A stretch of DNA of 64,000 nucleotides from Osmia lignaria lignaria (lineage: Eukaryota; Arthropoda; Insecta; Hymenoptera; Megachilidae). Shown here piece after piece: positions 1 through 12,555 of this stretch. The stretch lies in the NCBI RefSeq assembly GCF_051020975.1, contig NC_135034.1, positions 6,696,001 to 6,760,000 on the forward strand. Reading direction: 5' to 3'. How positions within the stretch are numbered: the stretch's first letter is position 1; each line of letters opens with the position of its first letter. The position numbers and the translations under genes are program-made. The notes below the pieces were generated by a model, which did no database searches, had not been told where the DNA came from, and saw nothing but the letters and a program-made list of their open reading frames with translations.

Positions 1-3000
1 GCTCAAGAAAGAAAGTGGAAAAAAGCGGCAGCGAAGAAGTGTGCCCGTATGGTACAGAAATATTTCCAAGAGAAAGCAATTCAAGCACAAAAAGCTGAGA
101 AATCACAAGAGCTTAGGTTAAAGAAGATCGCTAGTTTTATCGCTAAAGAAATCAAAACATTTTGGGCGAATGTAGAAAAAGTAAGTTGTTGAAAAATTCG
201 TGAATCGTAGTAGTTTTTACCCCACACCATTAAGCCGTCAGTTTCAATGTATTCCGATTGAAAATGTGTGCTCGGCGTGGGAACAGCAAAGTCTGCTGAC
301 GTGTATGGTTGTATGGAATACTGAAGTACAATCAAAGGAATGATGCAGGACACTTATTTTTATAGCTCTTACAATGCCGACCCGTAAGAGTTACTAATTT
401 TCTTTTCTCTTTCAAGTTGGTCGAATACAAACAGCAAACGAGGCTCGAAGAAAAAAGAAAACAAGCGTTAGATCAACATTTAAATTTCATTGTTGGTCAA
501 ACAGAGAAGTATTCAACCTGGTTAACAGAAGGACTTAACAAAACTGACGGGCCTCAAAGTATACCAGCTTCTATGAATAGTTCAAGGATTTCTTCGCCAG
601 TTCCACCTGGTAAATCTCATTCCGATGGTATGTTATCAATTGTGACCGATTTATACTATTCTCCCAGTAGCTGTTACACACGATACTCGTTTTTTCAATG
701 CAGAGGATTTCCAACCAAATCAAAGTTCGGATGACGATGAAGAAACTATAGCTAAAGCAGAAGAAGAGTTAAAGTCTGTAACAAATCATAAAGAAGAGGT
801 TGAGTTATTAAAGAAAGAGTCAGAAATACCATTAGAAGATCTCTTAAAAGAATTGCCGCCAGATTACTTAGAAGATAGAAGTAAAAGCATGTCACCCACT
901 TCAAAAGAAGTTGCAGAAGTATGTTTGCAACGGTTTTACATAAATTTCGACTTTACATTACCTATTACATATTTAGTATTAATAATTGAATTTTCGATAG
1001 GAAAATGAGAAAGCAGACGGAGATACAGATTTTGTTGCGGCATCTGACGAATCCTCCGATGAAGAGGAAACTATTATGGAACAAGAAAAGTTGGAAGAAA
1101 ATACCGATTATAAGCAGGAACTGGATGATCTCAAAGTATGTACACGTTCTTTTGTGTAAACCTTCTAAAAATAGTAATGAATTTTTTATATGCATAGTTA
1201 ATTTTTTTTAGGCTGAAAACGAAATGTCCATTGACGAACTTATGGCGAAATATGGTAATGTGTCTGATGTTCCAATGGATGTTGAACAAGAATCTGTTCA
1301 AGGTACATAATACGTGAATATTATTTTCGTCATATGATGTTTATATACTGGTGATGATATATCTACCGTTTCCTGACGGTAGTCAAGTAATGGTTCTCAT
1401 TCTTGATTCCTATTTTTTGATGTAACTTGAGGCATTTGTCTGAAAATTTAAAATGTTCATAATTTTTTAACCAACATAAAAGTTCATCGTAAAATAATGA
1501 ATGCATTTTTGGTCATTTAGAATCAGATAAAGAAAGCATCAAAGAAGAAGAAAGTCAAGAGAACGAAGAAGAATCTACTAGTAATGAAACTGAAAGTGAA
1601 GAAAGCGATAATGAAGTTGAAGAACCGGCGTCTCAAACGCAAAGTGATAACGACGCCGATATTGGACTGAAATCTTTGTTAGAAGATATATCCATGGAGA
1701 AATCTTCGAGTGACAAGGTATCAAGCAAAGTAGGCTTCTCCAGGGAAAATAACCGTGTCCCGGGCTTCCAAGGATTTTAATATATCGGTCATTTTTGTAG
1801 ACTGCAGAAATGGATCACTCGGATGCTAATGACGAAATGGATAATGTAGCAGCATTGGCAGAAAGTATTCAACCCAAAGGAAATACTTTACTTACTACCA
1901 GTGTACGTTTCTTTAATTATGTCTTAATGTGTTTTGTATTAAGAATTCAGCCTTTCATCCAAGATAGTGTGCTAATAATTGGCACATTATCATTTCGAAA
2001 GGCCAGAATATAAGTGATATTTCTAGACAAATAAATTATTTTGATTTATTTTGGAAAATTATCACGACAATTTTTTAATAAATTATTTAAGTCAGAAGTA
2101 AAGTTATTTATTAACAATATCTAATATAAAACTGATTATAATTTTAGGTTGTCACCAAAATTCCATTCCTTTTAAAGCATTCTCTTCGAGAATATCAACA
2201 TATAGGATTGGATTGGCTTGTTACCATGTATGAGAGAAAATTAAATGGTATTTTGGCAGATGAAATGGGTTTGGGTAAAACGATACAAACTATTGCTTTA
2301 CTTGCACATTTGGCGTGTGAAAAAGGCAATTGGGGCCCACACCTTATAATAGTACCAACATCAGTAATGCTTAATTGGGAAATGGAATGTAAAAAATGGT
2401 GTCCCGGTTTTAAGATTTTGACTTATTACGGAACACAAAAAGAAAGAAAACAGAAAAGGACGGGTACTAATTTATTTTCTTTTCTTAAATAAGCGTAGGG
2501 AAAAATAACGGTGTTGATAATACGTTATTGTTTTACTCTAGGTTGGACAAAACCTAATGCTTTTCATATATGTGTAACATCGTATAAGCTGGTTATACAA
2601 GATCATCAAAGCTTTAGAAGAAAAAAGTGGAAGTATCTTATATTGGATGAAGCTCAAAACATTAAAAATTTTAAATCACAGAGATGGCAGTTATTGTTAA
2701 ATTTTCAAACGCAACGGTAAGTACTTGTAACCTTACGTATAAAGCGATATATTTATTAATTATCGTCCTATATGAAATTTTTCTATTATAGGCGATTATT
2801 GCTTACCGGTACACCTCTTCAAAATAATTTGATGGAACTGTGGTCTTTAATGCATTTTTTGATGCCAAATGTATTCCAGTCGCACAGAGAATTTAAAGAA
2901 TGGTTTAGTAATCCCGTTACTGGAATGATCGAAGGAAACAGTGAATATAATGAAAATATTATTCGTCGACTGCATAAGGTCTGTAGGTAGTTCATTTTCA

Positions 3001-6000
3001 TATTTATATGCTCATGTATATAATTCGCTACCGACCCAGATACGCGACAATGTGTCACTTGTCTGTTTTATATATAAATAGCGAGATATTAAAGTATTTC
3101 TCTCTTAAAACTCGCGTGTCAGAATTAATATGACATACGAATCCTGTCGTGAGGAACAATTTTTATTACAAAAATTACATAGCTTTTTCAAACTTTTTAT
3201 TCTACAACCATCGTGTTACTTGCAGGTTTTACGGCCTTTTTTATTACGGAGGTTGAAAACGGAAGTAGAAAAGCAATTACCCAAAAAGTACGAACACGTG
3301 GTTATGTGCCGCCTGTCAAAACGGCAGCGGTATTTGTACGATGATTTCATGTCGAGGGCAAAGTAAGCGTTAAACGTTCTTATATTATAATTTTAGTGGT
3401 TTTTGTTTTTATAGTGCTAACGATAATTGTTATTCTTTTAAAGAACAAAGGAGACTCTGGCTAGTGGTAATTTATTAAGTGTCATTAATGTATTAATGCA
3501 ATTGAGGAAAGTATGCAATCATCCAAACTTATTTGAAGTGAGACCTACCGTGTCACCATTTCAAATGGAAGCTATTGAATATGTTACAGCTTCCTTAGTA
3601 TGGAGTGCTCTTGATTATGATCCATTTAAGGTTCGTTTAATTATTTTCCAATTTTAAACAATTGAAATTTTCAAAATGATCTAACAAAATAATGTATTCA
3701 TTTGTTGCAGCATATTGATTTAGCTAGTATTAATTTTTTATTATGTGATTTGGAGCTGACTCTTACTGCATTTGCGGCACATAGAGTTAAACGATTGCAA
3801 ACTCCGCGAAAACTTATAGAAGAAGTAGACAGCCAACCAGACCCACCGCCGAGATGTCCACCGGGAAAAATTAAAATTAATGTTAGATTATCCAATCAAG
3901 TTAAGCAATCACCCACTCCTCAACAGACTCAAACGAAGATAAAGAATTTAGCTGGAATATTGCCTACTCCAAGGGTTGGAACATCCCCTTTAATTAAAAC
4001 GGCAAATAATCAAAGTACTCCAGGACAAGGTAAGATTGTCTTTGAAATGGTGGTATTCACAATCTTTCTTCCAATTAATTTTGTTTGATTTTACAAATTT
4101 GCAGGCGTTACTTTAAGGGTACAAGGAGGCCAACAATTACAAGGATATTCTGTGCAATTGGTCCAACATCAGGGTAGCGTAAAAGGTATTTAATTCTCAT
4201 CTTACATGTTTTAACATATATTTACTTTCCTCAAATCTGGGTTCCTGTGCATCATTGATCAGTGGTTGCACTCAATATCGTCGCTGTGTAATCATTTTTG
4301 CAGTGGTGCTAAAACAAATTGGTCTCGGGCCAGCCTGTTTATAGTTTTTACCATGTTATAAGCATTCTAGAACCGAGAGCACATTAACAAAACTTACATT
4401 TAATTATAATCTAACATTTGTAAATCACTGTTTGTGTAAAACATTTGTTGTGTTTGCTTCGAAAAATAGCAATCCCTGTTGGAACACTAGCACATAACCC
4501 GCAAAGTACAACAGTGACACCAACTACAGCAGCAACGAATGCACAGAGGATTACAGTAGGGAATGCAAATATTAGAGATGGACTGCAACGACTAGCCACG
4601 CAGACAGTTACAGTTAAACAAGGTGATTCCGTCCAAAGAATAGCAGTGCCTAGTTTTGCACAGCTGGTTCAAACATCTACCGGTAGACATATCATTCTGA
4701 CATCAAATCAGCAAAACACTAACACAGGTTTGTCCTAAGAGTGCTCATATCCCACTGACTTCATTTATTATCCATATTAAACATTTCTGGTCCATGAATT
4801 TCCTTTTTCATATCATTTGTATGCACTTTAAACGAATGGTTGTTCAGAAATAATCCATGATGCATGTTTATAAAAAAATAATTTTCTATGTTTATGGACA
4901 GTTTTGTGCTACAATCCTAAACCCTAACTTGTCAAGTAAATAATTTATCAAACATTTTTCAATTATTACAATAAATATATAATCCTCTTTTACTTACAGT
5001 CTCATTTCCAGTAATGACACCAAGCGGACAACGCTTAACAGTTTTATCTAAATCTTTGATGGGCCTATCTACCTCGGCAACTACGGTGAACAAAGTTATA
5101 GGAGGAGTAGTAACAACCACGAGTGGTACCAGTGGGCGACCCGTAATGAGGGTGCCACCGCTTAATGTTACTGCCTCTCAAACACAGTCTTCTCCAACTG
5201 GCAATGGACAATCTCAGCAACAATCAATCCGTTGTGGTATTGTTACTAGACACGCACAAAAAGAATCAGAAAAGGCACAAACAAAAGAACGTCCAAAATC
5301 TGAATTCTATTTGGTAATTATTTCAACTAGACTTTAGTTGAAATTTGACTTAGCGTTATATAAATGTATTAGTTTCTATAATATCTTTCTGTAGCCACAA
5401 TTGGAGGAAGAAAGGAAACAAAGACGGCAAGCTAAACTTCGGCTTCTTGCAAACATTAATGAAAAGAGATGTGCCGCGTGTCCTCTCTATGGTGAAGATT
5501 TGTTTATGGCATTACGAATTGGAAAACCATCAACAGCGTGTCGATGGCACAATGGTTGGGTTCATTGCGCGACTGCTGAAGATAATGTACGTACGCGAAA
5601 ACAGTTTTTTTCTCGTACAGAAGCACTTGCGGAAGCAATCAAGAGCACGGAACAAATTGTCGAGGAGCTTAAAGAAATTTTCGAAAGGTTCGTCCATTAA
5701 CAAAAATTCGAAAACTTGCGTTTCATAATCAATATCATTTATTGCAATATAATTGTTTCGTTTTAGGTTCGTTGTTCATGTTCCTGCTGTATGCGCACCT
5801 CCTCCACGTTTTCATGTTTCTCATCCTCCTCCACACAAGTTGTACGCTCAGCGTCGTATGCAAATGGAATTGCAACGTCAACTATCACCGAAATTGGCAT
5901 TGTTCCATCCAGTAGCTAGTGCAATGATGACGCAATTTCCTGATCCCAGATTGATACAGTACGACTGTGGCAAGTTGCAATCTTTAGATCAACTTCTTAG

Positions 6001-9000
6001 GAAGCTTAAAACCGAGAACCATAGAGTCTTAATTTTTACACAAATGACGAGAATGTTGGACGTATTAGAAGCTTTTCTTAATTTCCACGGTCACATATAT
6101 TTGCGTTTGGATGGTACTACTAGGGTAGATCAAAGACAGGTAATGTGTAATTATCACTTAACAATTAATATTATCTTTCTCTTTTTCCTAACATGTTTTA
6201 TTGAAATAATACAGGTCTTGATGGAAAGATTTAACGGAGATAAGCGAATATTTTGTTTCATTTTATCAACGAGATCCGGAGGTGTGGGTGTGAATCTTAC
6301 AGGAGCAGATACTGTTATATTTTATGATAGTGATTGGAATCCTACGATGGATGCCCAAGCACAAGACAGATGTCATAGAATAGGTCAAACACGGGATGTA
6401 CATATTTACAGGTAAATAAAGAAATACAATAGACACATGTTTTTATGATTTCAGGTATATATATATATATATTTCTTCTTTAATTACAGATTAGTAAGTG
6501 AAAAGACTGTTGAAGAAAACATTCTGAAAAAGGCCAATCAGAAGAGATTGCTTGGAGATTTGGCTATCGAGGGTGGAAACTTTACAACTGCTTACTTCAA
6601 GAGCGTAAGTATCACAGAAGCGAAACAAGGAAGCGTATTCTTCACGATGTATCCTATAATATTTACAATCATTTTCACAGTCTACCATTCAAGATCTATT
6701 TAATATCGATCAATCTGAAAACGATGCAACGGCACGAATGGCCGAAGTATTGGAACAAAATAAAGATCGAGAAAAATATTTGCAAAAGGACAATCAAGGT
6801 CAGCTCGTGGACGATAAAGTGGCAATGGGTGCGCTTGAAAGCGCTCTCGCTGCTGCTGAAGAAGACCTTGATGTCCAGGCTGCAAAGACCGCGAAAGCGG
6901 AAGCTGTCGCGGATTTGGCAGAATTCGATGAGAATATACCATTAGACGATGCAGAAAAAGATGACATGCAAGTCAGCAAAGCTGAACTTGAAGTACAAAA
7001 TTTAGTATCTCAGGTAAGACGTCTTTTTCTACGCGATGGAAAGTTTCTTCAATTATAACTTCTCGTAAGGCCTTGATTCAAAATTATTTTTTCTTTTTTT
7101 TTCTTCTATATACTCAGCTGACACCTATAGAACGTTACGCGATGAAATTCGTGGAAGAATCAGAGGGGGCATTTTCTGCGGCGCAACTCGCTGCAGCTGA
7201 ACGCGAATTGGAACAACAAAAAAAAGAGTGGGAGTTAGATCGGTTACGAGCATTACGCGAGGAGGAAGAAAGACGAATGCGGTTGGCTGACGACGATGAG
7301 AAGCCCTTAACGTTTGGACGCGAGGATGCGCAAAATCAGGTTAATAGTGCTAGTAATTCTAAGAAATTAGTGAGTAAGAAACCAGTTAGGAGGAGAAATT
7401 CGCGTAAAAATAATAAAACTACTCAAGAGTCGGAAAGCGAAACTGAAACTACTACAGAATCAGAGTCAGAATCGCAGGAAGACGTGGTAGAGGATAGCCT
7501 TGACGAGGAATCAAGTCACACTGAAAGTCAGAGTCAAGGGGACGAAGACGAGGAGGAGGAGGAGGAGGCAAATGATCAGAATGATTCCGAGAAAGGGGGG
7601 TATCCGAAACGTAAAAATCGTTCTAATAAATCGTTTAGTCAAAATCATTTTGATTTGAATAGTCCGCGAACGAGATCCAGAGGAAACGTTAAAATTAATC
7701 TGTGGACTTTAGACGTCAGTCCTATTCTACCAGGCATAAAACCGAAGTGTCGAGGTCGGGCCAGTAATCTGCGTAAGCAGCGCGAGCTTGAAATGAGAAT
7801 GAAAGCGGAAGAAAGTTTTGTTTTGCCTTTACCACCTGTTTCGAGTCCGAAAAAATTAAACAATACGAATGCCTCGAATAAATTTGACGAAGAACAGAGT
7901 ACCGATTTAAATTGCATTAATAACGAAAGTAACAAAACTTCGCCTGTTAAAGAGACACGCGACAGTGTTGGTAATTATAAAACTATCACGAATCATTATA
8001 CCAATTCAACGTCTTCGTCAACGATAAAATTTACTAAAACTGTTACCACGGATGAATCTAATTCTATCACGTGCTTAGATTCTGTAGAATCAGAAACACA
8101 TTTTCGCTCGTGTAATTCACCTGACACGTCGGAACGATTTCAAGCTTCAGAATCTGATGTCAAAGATGATAGTAGTGAAGTAACGCAAGATCTAACGGAC
8201 ACCAGTGGATCTTCGACACGATCTACACACAAATTAACAGTTCCGTGTAGTAACTCAGAAGAGGATATGAATTCCAACGATGATTCTGAAAACTCTGACG
8301 TCAATATGGATTCACAGAGCGGTGGTAATTCTAATTCGTCGGCAGAATTGTCGGGTACTTTGAAAACGATTTCTGATTCAAAATCTTTAAGCAATTCAAT
8401 CACTTTGGAGATAAACGAAGAGATCAATATATCAGAAAATTCACTGACCGCTCCCGTAAAGAATAAAATGATTCTTCAAGATACAAAGGAAACCAGCAAA
8501 GAATGTGTGACAGAAAATTCAAGTAAAAGTCCTGTAATTGATACTTCATCCCTTGTTGATGAAACAAACGACCAATTAAACGCGGAACCGTCTGTTCCTG
8601 GTGCAGAATCGAAAACGCTAGAAAGTAAAACCGTAGAATCCCAAAATGAAATTAGTGAAAAAGAAAGCAGGAGATTGAATAATCGTATCGAGACAAAGGA
8701 AAGCATAGATGTAGAACCAACAGTAACAAGTAAGAAAGAAACTGATAGAAGTGATTCAAATTTAGATGTAAAAAACGAGTCTGTTAATGATAATATAATT
8801 AATTCTGTGATAGAAAGAAACTCTAGTCAAGAGTTTAGTAACAAAGATGAAAAATGTACTAAATTAGAAGAACCTGCGCGTAATCGGAACGAGGAGAAAG
8901 CTCAGCCTACTACGTCTGATAACACTGACAATAACTCTACTTCGGATATACCTAAATCAAACAACTCGTCTGAATCTGAATCGTACACGGAGAGTAAGCA

Positions 9001-10603
9001 TAAGTTTCGTAAACCTGACCCGATATCGTACGGTATCACAACGAGAAGCGCGAAATTAAATCAGAGCGTGGAAAGTTCGGAGAGCAAACATTCGGAAAGC
9101 CAGTCGAATTCGAGCGATTCGTCCGACACGAAACAAAACGAACCATCGAATTCAACTGTTCATCGGAAGGAAATAAATAAGGTAGCTCCTATTCGAAGGC
9201 CCGACACACCTCGGCCTATGGCGGAGCCAAGCAGAGTGACGAGATCAAGCGCGGGACGTTCTTTAACACCTCCTCCGCCAAGGAACAGTCATAGTCCAAC
9301 GAAAACGATCCAAAGAAGACGACCGGATACTCCTTTACCTGAATGTTTAAAATCCTCTCCGCGACCAGCAACGAGATCTATGACCAGCGTGAATTCACCG
9401 GTGAGAAACGAAGAACAAAACACGTCGTCGTACGAGAAACCGACGACCCGTAGCTCGAAAATCATGGACAACGGTTTCTTGAATCCGGCTCTGTTTCGTA
9501 GAAGCAGATCGATACCGTCGATGAAACCAACGTCGGACTCGAAAGATTCTACTGTTTCAACTAGATCAAAGAGGATCAGCGACTCCGCCTGTGTAAATAC
9601 TAGTACGGTAAAACGGCGACCAGACACGCCGGTTCCTACCTTCGAACAAATGTCGAGGGTCACTCGATCTGGCTTGAATTTCACGTTGAATTCAGGGAAA
9701 TCGAGCGGTAACAATTCGTCGTCGGGCAGAGGTTCGAAGCACGCGAGGAAGTCGGATTCGTCTTCCGATTCGAAGTCGCACGAAGATGAATCTTCAACCT
9801 CGGAGAAAATGGAAACGTCGAGCACGGATTCGAACGGGAACGACGTTCCCTCGGATAGCATGACGAAGCAGGAAGAATCAAAGTTACCACCTTTGAACGA
9901 CACGAATGAGAAACCGCAGAGAACCGCGAAGGTGGTCGCTATTCTTACTCTGGACACGAGAAGCAATCACATCGGCAAAGCATCCGGTTCCGTTCATTCG
10001 AAATCATCGAATTGTAATTCCAGCGAGTCGAAGGGTAGTAAAAAAAACGCCGATTCTTCTAATTCGAATTCAACAACGTCCGACTCGCCAGGGAAAAATT
10101 GTCTCCTCAGGATCTCGGACGTGGCGTCGAACTGTAAATTGGACGGATGGCACGGTACCGGATTAGACGGTACCCGTGATCGTATCTCGTCTAACGTACT
10201 TTCCAACGTAGCAGGTACTTACACGAACGCGAACAATAAAACAGGGAAATCGTCTACGGTGAACAAAGTAACGTCCTCCCCTTTGAATTCGAAACTTAAA
10301 ACGGACAAGGTTCCGTTGCCTGTACAGTCGGCGGTGATAGCTTTAGTTGATCTGGACAATGATCCTAATTACGACTCGTCCGATGGGTCGAAAAGATTAA
10401 GGAGAAAGATCAAACGAACCCGTTTAACGTCATACGCGAAGTCATTGATAAAGACGAACGAATCGCAGATGAACGATACGTTAGACGATAAAGAGGAGCA
10501 AATACCTCCGTTGAAGAAGTCGGTTCGTTCTCAGCTTACTCCTCCTCCTCCATCTTCGCAAACCACTCAATTGGAGAAGATCGGCAGTAATAGTATATCT
10601 TGA
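1..10603 (+). CDS. dom: domino, short (B-type) isoform: SWI2/SNF2 ATPase of the SWR1/p400 group, 5'-partial
   Basis: Nuclear ATPase that exchanges histone variant H2A.V in SWR1/p400-type complexes (family knowledge). The frame stays open through 22 exons: 1-180, 417-627, 704-918, 1001-1135, 1212-1302, 1521-1729 (or 1717), 1801-1902, 2148-2463, 2542-2716, 2792-2978, 3226-3362, 3444-3630, 3711-4029, 4105-4185, 4470-4727, 5000-5313, 5395-5687, 5767-6139, 6215-6411, 6490-6604, 6681-7013, 7118-10603; 2,637 residues in the window. The first exon is HSA domain. The ATPase has DEMGLGKT (about residue 418) and DEAQ (about 522), then a long insertion of roughly 400 residues rich in Thr/Gln/Val, as expected for the split INO80/SWR1 ATPases, then a helicase-C lobe with VLIFTQMTRMLD and QAQDRCHRIGQT. 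The final 3.5-kb exon encodes a Ser/Glu/Asn-rich, probably disordered tail. The donor after 2978 (GTCTGT) is weak. The 5' end is outside the window. Confidence 0.95.
7340..7345 (+). promoter_or_regulatory. dom: Candidate alternative 5' splice site for the domino long isoform
   Basis: CAG|GTTAAT lies 222 nt (74 codons) into the exon that starts at 7118, so it is phase 0, like the acceptor at 12556. Using it removes the B-specific tail and stop codon and joins ...REDAQNQ to MWCPPTPP. The choice is inferred from phase and sequence alone. Confidence 0.6.
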
Positions 10604-11392
10604 GTCTCGCTAAAACTTTATCGCTGTAACATTTAGCAGCGTATTTGTATAAATGTTTCTCACGATTCAGACACGCATAAACATTTTGGACTGTTACTTG
10701 GAGCAGCGTGCGCATAATCCAAGTTCTAATTAATTACTATTAAATTTTTTTTTTTTTTTTTGTTTTTTTTCTTAATTTTTCACACGATTCTTGTAAATAA
10801 TTCACATACAAAGTAAAAGGAAGCGAGATGTTTCTTTCGTTGTACTGGGTACACACGTGTAATATTTTTTAGCATTGTAAATTCTGCTCTCCTGTAAAGG
10901 TTTTTCTCGAAAATGTCTCTGAAGTGACATTTGTAATTTATACTTGGTGATAAAAAGAGAAAAAGAAATGAAAACAAATGGAAAAGGAAGATTTAAGAGA
11001 TCCGACTGTGTATGATAATAGGGATAGAAAAATGAAACCATTATAGCTTAGTTGATTAGTAAACGCCTGCAAATGATTAGTCGCTTTTCGCGACGATTTT
11101 GTGGTGTGATCGTATATAAAAGAACAAAAAAAAAAAAACAGAATAAAACGAAATACAATAGACAGTCGATTCAGAAGTAAAAGAAAAAAAAAAAAGAATA
11201 ACGTAATTCTTCTGTAAATGCGCCGTACTTTGCTCTCATGTAACGCCTTGTATTATATAACTTTGCAAGGTGACGACCTGATTACATGCTAGATTTTAAG
11301 AGGTTTATTTGTTTAATGGTATGTCCCACTGTAATATTTAAGTTGCGTGCCTGTATTTTGTATGATCGAGTGAGTCCGAGGAAGGAAATAAA
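10604..11392 (+). other. dom: 3' UTR and poly(A) signals of the short domino isoform
   Basis: AT-rich sequence after the TGA at 10601-10603, with no coding potential that I can see. AATAAA hexamers occur at 11142-11147 and 11387-11392. The stretch from there to 12,555 would be intron for the long isoform; apart from the palindromic element at 11,860-12,155 I see nothing in it. Confidence 0.55.
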
Positions 11393-11859
11393 CAAAATAT
11401 TCCTTGCTACGAAGTCGATGTGTTATCTTATTTCTTGGTGCGGTTTCCAAGTCTGTTCGATCAAAGGTTCAGTTCCGTTTTGGTGTCAAATTTTGCTCAG
11501 TGTGCTTGGTTATATAATATACATTGAGGATCATTAAAAGCGATGATCTTGCATTCTCGCGATGTTTTGGTGTGGCAAGGCTATCATGACCGCACATTAA
11601 ATTTAAAAAGAGAGAGAGAGGAAAAGAATTGTGTAAATTTAGCATAAATTTCATAGCATGCAGTAGAAAGCTCCAATAGTTATTTAAAAAAAAAAAAAAA
11701 ATGGCACCAAAACACTGCCTTTGCCATTCCAAACTTGGAGTCAGCCAAGGTATAAGCAGGCACATTAATGAGCGTCTTGTACGAGATTTCATGTCGACAC
11801 GATATCAAAATAACGTGATTTTTCGATAGGAAAATGAGCCTTTGAACGAGCAAAGTGTA

Positions 11860-12155
11860 TACAGGGTGTTCCAGAAAGAGGTGTTAGTCCTTTAAGGGGG
11901 TGGTAGCTGGGGTGATTCTGAACAACATTTTCCTTTGCGAAAATATTGTTTGAAGCTTCGTTTTTGAATTATTAAGGAAAAACACTGGACCAATCAGAGC
12001 CCGCGCGCCATACGCGCTCTGTTTGGCCCAGTGTTTTTTCTTAATAATTCAAAAACGAAGCTTCAAACAACATTTTCGCAAAGGAAAATGTTGTTCAGAA
12101 TCACCCCAGCTACCACTCCCTTAAAGGACTAACACTCTTTCCGGGACACCTTGTA
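11860..12155. mobile_element. Palindromic MITE-like element, copy 1
   Basis: A 296-bp near-perfect palindrome. The left arm begins TACAGGGTG and runs through GGGGTGATTCTGAACAACAT, TTGAAGCTTCGTTTTTGAAT and AACACTGGACCAATCAGAGC; the right arm is the reverse complement, ending CACCTTGTA. The centre is a short GC-rich loop near 12,005. It lies in the intron between the end of short-form domino and the long-form exons. No transposase is present. The family is not identified; the ends fit TA target duplications. Copy 2 is at 16,293-16,923. Confidence 0.85.
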
Positions 12156-12555
12156 TAACACTTCCTATTCATTTCCTTGACACTCCAAGGTGATCCGTTT
12201 CATATTCGGATTAACATTCTTTGCTTGTAACAGAAGATGTCTGAAGATTTCTATCAAGATTAAACCATCAATTTGTAAATTTTCACGTTCATTAATCGTA
12301 CTTATGTATTTTGGTTGCGGTGTACACGACGCTCGTTCCTTCGCGAACATTTTTCTTTAAGTCTTCTGGAAGAAGATTATTATTTTTGTAATTCTTGAAT
12401 AGATCTGATAGTAGTAATTTGATGTCTTACAGATATGGTTGTCGGACGACAATATGGAACAGATGCCGGTTGGTATATAAACATCACTCATGTATTCTTT
12501 CTTATTCGTCAATCTTTTGAGAAGCTGGATAGATAACATTTTGTTAAATTATCAG

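Noticed and set aside
9289..9966. 225-codon minus-strand frame inside domino
   Set aside because: It is antisense to the verified Ser-rich domino exon; its length follows from the TCG/GAA-rich composition.
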